A stretch of DNA of 18,771 bases from JADHUC01 sp964617665 (GTDB lineage: Bacteria; Planctomycetota; Planctomycetia; Pirellulales; Pirellulaceae): the NCBI GenBank assembly GCA_964617665.1, contig CAZUAH010000260.1:1-18771 (forward strand). Reading direction: 5' to 3'. The notes under the pieces are model-generated. The model saw only the letters and a list, made by a program, of their open reading frames with translations, was not told the origin of the DNA and did not search any database. The translations under genes and the position numbers were made by a program. Positions within the stretch are counted from its first letter, which is position 1; every line of letters starts with the position of its first letter. Below, piece by piece: positions 16,501-18,771 of the stretch.

Positions 16501-17227
16501 AACGCTTGCGATGAGCCCTGACGGTTCCAGAGTGATGATAGGCTGCGCATCGAACCTAGTGGAAGTGTGGGAAGTGGAGTCGGCACGACGCCTGACACAG
16601 ATGGAAGGACATGAGGCCTTCCCCTGCGCATCAATGGACGTGTCCAAGGATGGCAAGTGGGCTGCTTCAGCCGCCTGGATGGAGCGAGGGGCGCTTCTGT
16701 GGGATCTGAGTGCCGGCAAGCTCGCGAGGCCAATCATCGCCCCTGACCCCTTCCTGTCCGCAGTTAGCGTCGCATTCGCCCCCGATGGCACGCAATTGGC
16801 TGTTGGTGACGGTCGTGGCGTGTATATCTGCGAAGTGCCGTCGGGGGAACTGATAACAACGCTTGAGGGTTCTGGAGGAAGATGCAGCTTCCTCAAGTAC
16901 TTGGATGATGATACGGTCGTTTCAATTGCTGGATGCTACGTGTGGATCCAGAGTGTTTCTCAGCCAAACGAGAAGAGACGACATCATCTCTATCAATATG
17001 ATCCGATGTACACGGGTGCAATCAGCGACGATGGCAAACGGGTCGCGCTCGGCGCTTTGGGGACTGTACAAGAATGGGAACGGGAAACGGAATCAGTTCT
17101 AATGGAGGCAACTCGAGCCCATGGTGAGAATGAGGTAAAGGCGGTCATGTACGTGCCTCGCACATATATGTGGATTTCTTGTGATGTGTCAGGGGCAGTG
17201 ATGCTGTGGGATTCATCCAGCAAATAG
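13520..17227 (+). CDS. Zinc-ribbon/TPR protein with three WD40 propellers (21 blades)
   Basis: 1235 residues with no signal peptide or membrane segment, so probably cytoplasmic. An MJ0042-type zinc ribbon opens it (CPGC at 8-11, CRKC at 28-31). TPR-like helices follow (about 53-175). Propeller 1 has seven WD40 blades (about 182-462) and propeller 2 seven more (about 555-840). Both are built from one consensus: GH, SVAFSPDGR, CLSGS, LRLWDVSTGQC. Between them is a charged helical linker (487-555) of the LLLKKTRRAHSEGNHAEAL type. After propeller 2 comes a module with EFPGWVDW, ENFLTL and GYGWIDVEGVRRKLEEM (846-913). A third, diverged propeller fills about 945-1231. WD40 platforms hold partner proteins; planctomycete relatives often carry a Ser/Thr kinase instead of the ribbon. 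Partner and purpose are unknown. A weak GGAG lies upstream. Confidence 0.92.
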   Translation: MSKIQIPCPGCSSQYAVDESHMGRTARCRKCNARFVLKEPVEEQRRQGPKAIERQADSLNDYGVSQWDRGKTAEAETAFNKVLELVPHHPLAMFNRGLLRWRDCRSTDIRILTRLNEIRSLRPDDWKTAYAIGLVHLERLDARSAVESLDAAHRLGGKLEAKAALEEARRILPDAPRCVRTFEGHACQLDSVAFSPDGLYCFSGGDKAPRLWDASTGQCLRTFDGHTLWAHSVAYSPDGRYCLSGSQDKTIRLWDVSTGQCVWMQEGNSRVTSVAFSPDGRFCLSGSSDDTIRLWNISTGQCVQTFGGGDGSVSCVAFSPDSRSCLSGGDSTLRLWDVSTGQREQTFRGHTPSVTSVAFSADGCFCLSGGDTTLRLWDVSTGQCKLTFHGHTELVHSVAFSPDDRFCLSGSSDETFRLWDASTGRCLRTFDGDAGCVFSVAFSPDGRYCLSGSQDATLRLWDVSACCVQRHGVNSVRSEVGDQGEAEQVDRDFSLLLKKTRRAHSEGNHAEALESLEQARNLLGRDLAEELLDWNHRIGKHCVKRGASRGWRKWTAKGSGEYVSSVAFSPDCRVCLSGSWDETIRLWDMATGQCRRAFEGHGHVVSCVAISPDGCSSLSGSWDKTIRLWDMLTGQCVRVFNGHAEEVRFVAYSPDGRFCLSGSADHSLRLWETSSGRCEKTFAGHDWPVNSVAFSPDGRLCLSGSDDQTLRLWDASTGQCMRTLKGHSQDVTSVAFSPDGRLCLSGSWDETMRLWDISTGQCVQTFGGDIERVDSVAFSPDGRFCLSGGEDKKVRLWDVSTGRCERTMRDHTARVTSVAFSPDGRFCLSGSEDATLRLWQFDWRHEFPGWVDWNCGAQAHLENFLTLRRHRGEQPQWDEDEFRTLLLDLQYRGYGWIDVEGVRRKLEEMRANWQGPPALSVARDETTPPVDSHAKTGAECFRKELSGHVAEVRAVGASADGSVIVTGSLDGTVRFWNPATGEQVHQIDVGSDVGTLAMSPDGSRVMIGCASNLVEVWEVESARRLTQMEGHEAFPCASMDVSKDGKWAASAAWMERGALLWDLSAGKLARPIIAPDPFLSAVSVAFAPDGTQLAVGDGRGVYICEVPSGELITTLEGSGGRCSFLKYLDDDTVVSIAGCYVWIQSVSQPNEKRRHHLYQYDPMYTGAISDDGKRVALGALGTVQEWERETESVLMEATRAHGENEVKAVMYVPRTYMWISCDVSGAVMLWDSSSK
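14063..14905 (+). repeat. Seven in-frame WD40 repeats, about 126-bp period (propeller 1)
   Basis: Each unit encodes about 40-43 residues. The coding DNA is also conserved: the string cgactttggga (encoding R-L-W-D/E) recurs with little or no change in most blades, including third codon positions. Blades 1, 4 and 5 lack one residue before the LWD strand (GGD in place of GSxD). Blades 4 and 5 are adjacent and alike, pointing to duplication of single units. Confidence 0.9.
15182..16039 (+). repeat. Seven in-frame WD40 repeats, about 126-bp period (propeller 2)
   Basis: Units share consensus and codons with propeller 1 (cgactttggga, gccttcag, cctttcgggg type strings), though separated from it by about 276 bp of unrelated linker. 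The blades lack the one-residue deletion seen in blades 1, 4 and 5 of propeller 1, apart from substitutions. Same-codon identity across both arrays suggests exchange between them. Confidence 0.9.
16352..17212 (+). repeat. Diverged third WD40 propeller, about seven blades
   Basis: Blade signals are GHVAEVRAVGASADGS and VRFWN (first), SPDGS and VEVWE (second), LLWDLSAG (third), FAPDGTQLAVG (fourth), a weak blade ending VWIQS (fifth), SDDGKRVALG and VQEWE (sixth), and GAVMLWD (seventh). The shared codon strings of the first two arrays are missing, so this array is older or came from elsewhere. Count of seven is by spacing and approximate. Confidence 0.7.
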
Positions 17228-17649
17228 AAGCTGAGGGAACTACTGGTCGCTGGCGGGGAGCGGGATAGGCGGGACCAGTCGCGGCAGTCGAACGCTGTGG
17301 AAGTCGCGATGTACACCGGCAGGCGTAGGTTGTGGACCGATGCGTCCCGTAAGCGAAGCGCGGCATCGCCTGTGGCCATCGTCCCCACGTCGGCGGCGAT
17401 TGTGGGGCGACGGCTGTTTGCGATGCGATGAAAGTCCCCCAGAGCCTACACGTTGGCTGCATCGACATTCCCAAGACCACTGGAAGTTCGTTCCAGATTT
17501 GCACACGCAACATGGGGTAGTGAAGTGATCTGTGGTGCCTTCAGGTCTGCGGATTCTCAACGCAAACAAAGTGATGTCCTGTCCAACAAGCAGCCAGATG
17601 GAATAACGCTCGAGACTCTCTACCTTCTACTTCAGATTGTGCAAGGATC
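17228..17649. other. Convergent intergenic region, 422 bp, inverted repeats only
   Basis: The WD40 gene and the lipoprotein gene face each other across this gap. No ORF has recognisable protein character. Inverted repeats: ACTGGTC (17242-17248) with GACCAGT (17273-17279), only 14 bp after the WD40 stop; and CGTCCCCAC (17380-17388) with GTGGGGCGACG (17402-17412), one base bulged. Neither is followed by a T-run, so terminator function (possibly Rho-dependent or bidirectional) is only a guess. Confidence 0.5.
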
Positions 17650-18105
17650 TTACCGTGATTCATATTCTCTGCGAGCCGACTTGTCTTGGCCAATCAACAC
17701 GAGTTGGTTGCTGTCGTCATAAAAGAATAGCATCCACTCATACCGAATCACCTTTACGGCAGAATCGGCATAAGACTCGTTGGAATTCGGTTTTCGTTCC
17801 TCGTCCGGTTCCCCGAACTCCTGAAACAAGTAGTCGGGGGTGATCTTCTCTGAGTTCACTTGACAGCTTTCCACGTCGTGTTCGTTGGCGACGAGAAAAG
17901 TAACGGCTTCCGCCACATTGAGTGTTCGCAAGACTTTTCCATCCACCGACTCACTTTCTTGCGTCTCCGACTCCGCAAGTTTCAGTTGCTCAATCATCTG
18001 TTCAAAATCAGGGCGACGAGAGCAGCCGCCGACGAATGCCGATGCAATAACCGCAGCAAACATAGAGAGCACTACCCGCGGCTGAGCGTTCACAAGTCGC
18101 GTCAT
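17650..18105 (-). CDS. Small predicted lipoprotein, possible BamE/SmpA-like fold
   Basis: 151 residues from the ATG at 18105, chosen because GGAGG lies 6 bases upstream; ATG 18111 touches that GGAGG, and 18195 has no site. The N-terminus RLVNAQPRVVLSMFAAVIASAFVGGC is a lipoprotein signal with lipobox VGG|C at residue 28, so the mature protein is membrane-anchored. The mature part is acidic and soluble. The stretch LFQEFGEPDEE, then RYEWMLFFYDDSNQLVLIG, recalls the end of SmpA/OmlA (BamE) domains, where a GxP turn precedes two strands ending in DDxGxLV. This is a weak resemblance seen by eye, and I do not assign a function. It is convergent with the WD40 gene and shows no operon partner. Confidence 0.7.
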   Translation of the reverse strand: MTRLVNAQPRVVLSMFAAVIASAFVGGCSRRPDFEQMIEQLKLAESETQESESVDGKVLRTLNVAEAVTFLVANEHDVESCQVNSEKITPDYLFQEFGEPDEERKPNSNESYADSAVKVIRYEWMLFFYDDSNQLVLIGQDKSARREYESR

Positions 18106-18111
18106 TACCAT

Positions 18112-18116
18112 CCTCC
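18112..18116 (-). promoter_or_regulatory. Ribosome binding site GGAGG for the small lipoprotein gene
   Basis: On the minus strand GGAGG stands 6 bases before the ATG at 18105 and directly against the ATG at 18111, so the lower start is preferred. This gives a compact lipoprotein signal of 27 residues before the lipobox cysteine. Confidence 0.65.
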
Positions 18117-18208
18117 AGAAAACACCCCTTGAGCGAAGTGATGCCGACAAATCGAGCGAGTTGAGCAGAATATCAGCGAAGGTGAGTGGGGTCAAGAACT
18201 GCTGGGCG

Positions 18209-18488
18209 ATGAACCGTGAATCGACGCAATTTCCGATTGGGCCGTTTCTTCATGTGCCCGGCGATGACAAAACAGAGCCAGTCGATGTGACGACGCTAAA
18301 CAATGAGCTCAATCGACGCTCCGGATTCGTACGCGGAAGTAGTGGACGCAATCGGGGAGAGGATCCAGCGGGAGTATCAGCGGGCCGTCCAAGCGGTGAA
18401 CCGGGAATAGGAAAAGGCGGTACGAGTGATTGAGGCTGAACGCGACAGGCCCTTCAGCCCGTTAAGACCTTCTACGGCTAACAAGTAA
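18209..18488 (+). pseudogene. Interrupted small ORF (in-frame amber, possible frameshift), unknown
   Basis: From the ATG at 18303 a 35-residue frame (MSSIDAPDSYAEVVDAIGER, then a Q/R/E/A-rich helix) ends at TAG 18408-18410. The same frame continues past the TAG as EKAVRVIEAERDRPF and stops at TAA 18486-18488. Residues on both sides look like one charged helical protein of about 61 residues. A second frame, from an ATG at 18209, reads MNRESTQFPIGPFLHVPGDD up to the same place and becomes Gly/Arg/Ser-rich after about 18303, so a +1 shift could join the two. No clear ribosome site precedes either start. A perfect 6-bp hairpin, ACGGCT/AGCCGT (18474-18493), overlaps the final stop. No family is recognised. 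It may be a decayed gene, a short gene, or chance. Confidence 0.3.
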
Positions 18489-18521
18489 GCCGTGCCACGT
18501 CTCATCCTCGATGCGATCGTT

Positions 18522-18550
18522 TTGACATTCGGCCTTGAGCGCACTACATT
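18522..18550 (+). promoter_or_regulatory. Sigma-70-type promoter candidate for the right-end gene
   Basis: TTGACA (18522-18527, perfect -35) is followed after exactly 17 bp by TACATT (18545-18550, 4 of 6 to TATAAT). Transcription would start near 18557, leaving a leader of about 55 bases before the ATG at 18612. It is the best-formed promoter seen in the window. Confidence 0.45.
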
Positions 18551-18611
18551 GACCCACGAACACAAGTCCGGTCGTTTCCAACAGCAGGTCAAACACAATG
18601 GTCGTGAGAAA

Positions 18612-18771
18612 ATGAAACACCTACTTTATGTTACCCTCTTCCTCGTCACAGTCGCGTCGCACGCGTTCACCTGCGATGGGGCCGAAACGACGCCAAGTTT
18701 GATCCAATCAATCACGAAAGAAACCGTGCGCCGAAATCGGGATGGCTCCGGGATAACCTGGTTTCATCCTC
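18612..18771 (+). CDS. Secreted protein, N-terminal fragment; possibly sialidase/BNR-like
   Basis: The frame is open from the ATG at 18612 to the window end (53 residues seen). MKHLLYVTLFLVTVASHAFT is a classical signal peptide with cleavage near the AFTC or DGA. The mature start, SLIQSITKETVRRNRDGSGI and then TWFHP, resembles from memory the opening of planctomycete exo-alpha-sialidase-like (BNR repeat) proteins, but too little is present to be sure. A GAGAAA precedes the start and a promoter candidate lies 62 bp upstream. The frame is too short to stand out among the overlapping frames but is supported by the signal peptide. Confidence 0.6.
   Translation, partial: MKHLLYVTLFLVTVASHAFTCDGAETTPSLIQSITKETVRRNRDGSGITWFHP

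Larger units (their letters stand above)
18106..18611. other. Divergent gap between lipoprotein and right-end gene
   Basis: About 506 bp between the start of the leftward lipoprotein gene and the start of the rightward partial gene. It holds the interrupted small ORF at 18209-18488, the hairpin at 18474-18493 and a promoter candidate at 18522-18550. Nothing else is supported; the minus-strand frame at 18377-18598 is Arg/Ser/Thr-rich without motifs. Confidence 0.5.

Overview
The window reads as a chromosomal segment of a planctomycete (Planctomycetota, probably Pirellulales-like). This rests on family content, not on any marker gene. The content is two Tat-signal Gfo/Idh/MocA proteins, a giant secreted heparinase-like protein, an NPCBM/hydrazine-synthase-alpha-like dihaem protein, and a WD40 protein with an MJ0042 zinc ribbon. 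No rRNA, tRNA, CRISPR array, insertion sequence or prophage gene was seen.

Layout. Positions 1-12715 are coded almost entirely on the minus strand. Reading in the direction of transcription (high to low coordinates), the genes are: a 1388-aa heparinase II/III-like protein with a C-terminal FG-GAP propeller (12715-8549); a Tat-exported Gfo/Idh/MocA oxidoreductase (8304-6937); a neutral/alkaline ceramidase-like hydrolase (6726-5065); a GH109-type NAD-dependent glycosidase-like protein (5032-3764); a 1119-aa NPCBM / PD40 / dihaem protein (3709-350); and an Nramp-like transporter N-terminus (267-31) whose frame breaks at the window edge. The ceramidase-like, GH109-like and dihaem genes are only 31 and 54 bp apart, so they are probably one transcription unit.

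An 804-bp divergent gap (12716-13519) holds several stem-loops. It separates this block from a plus-strand gene (13520-17227) for a 1235-aa cytoplasmic protein: zinc ribbon, TPR-like helices, two seven-bladed WD40 propellers with nearly identical blades, and a third, diverged propeller. Next come a convergent 422-bp gap, a small minus-strand lipoprotein gene (18105-17650), a stretch with a decayed or interrupted small ORF, and a good promoter candidate ahead of a secreted protein that runs off the right end.

How it may work together (inference). The minus-strand block looks like a dedicated envelope system for an amino-sugar-containing polymer or glycolipid. It has a lyase-fold enzyme for long acidic glycans, GalNAc-type and Gfo/Idh enzymes acting outside the cytosol with bound NAD, a ceramidase-fold amidase, and a carbohydrate-binding c-type cytochrome that could take or pass on electrons. 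The most distinctive single object is the WD40 protein, whose 14 homogenised blades keep even synonymous codons, a sign of recent internal duplication or gene conversion.
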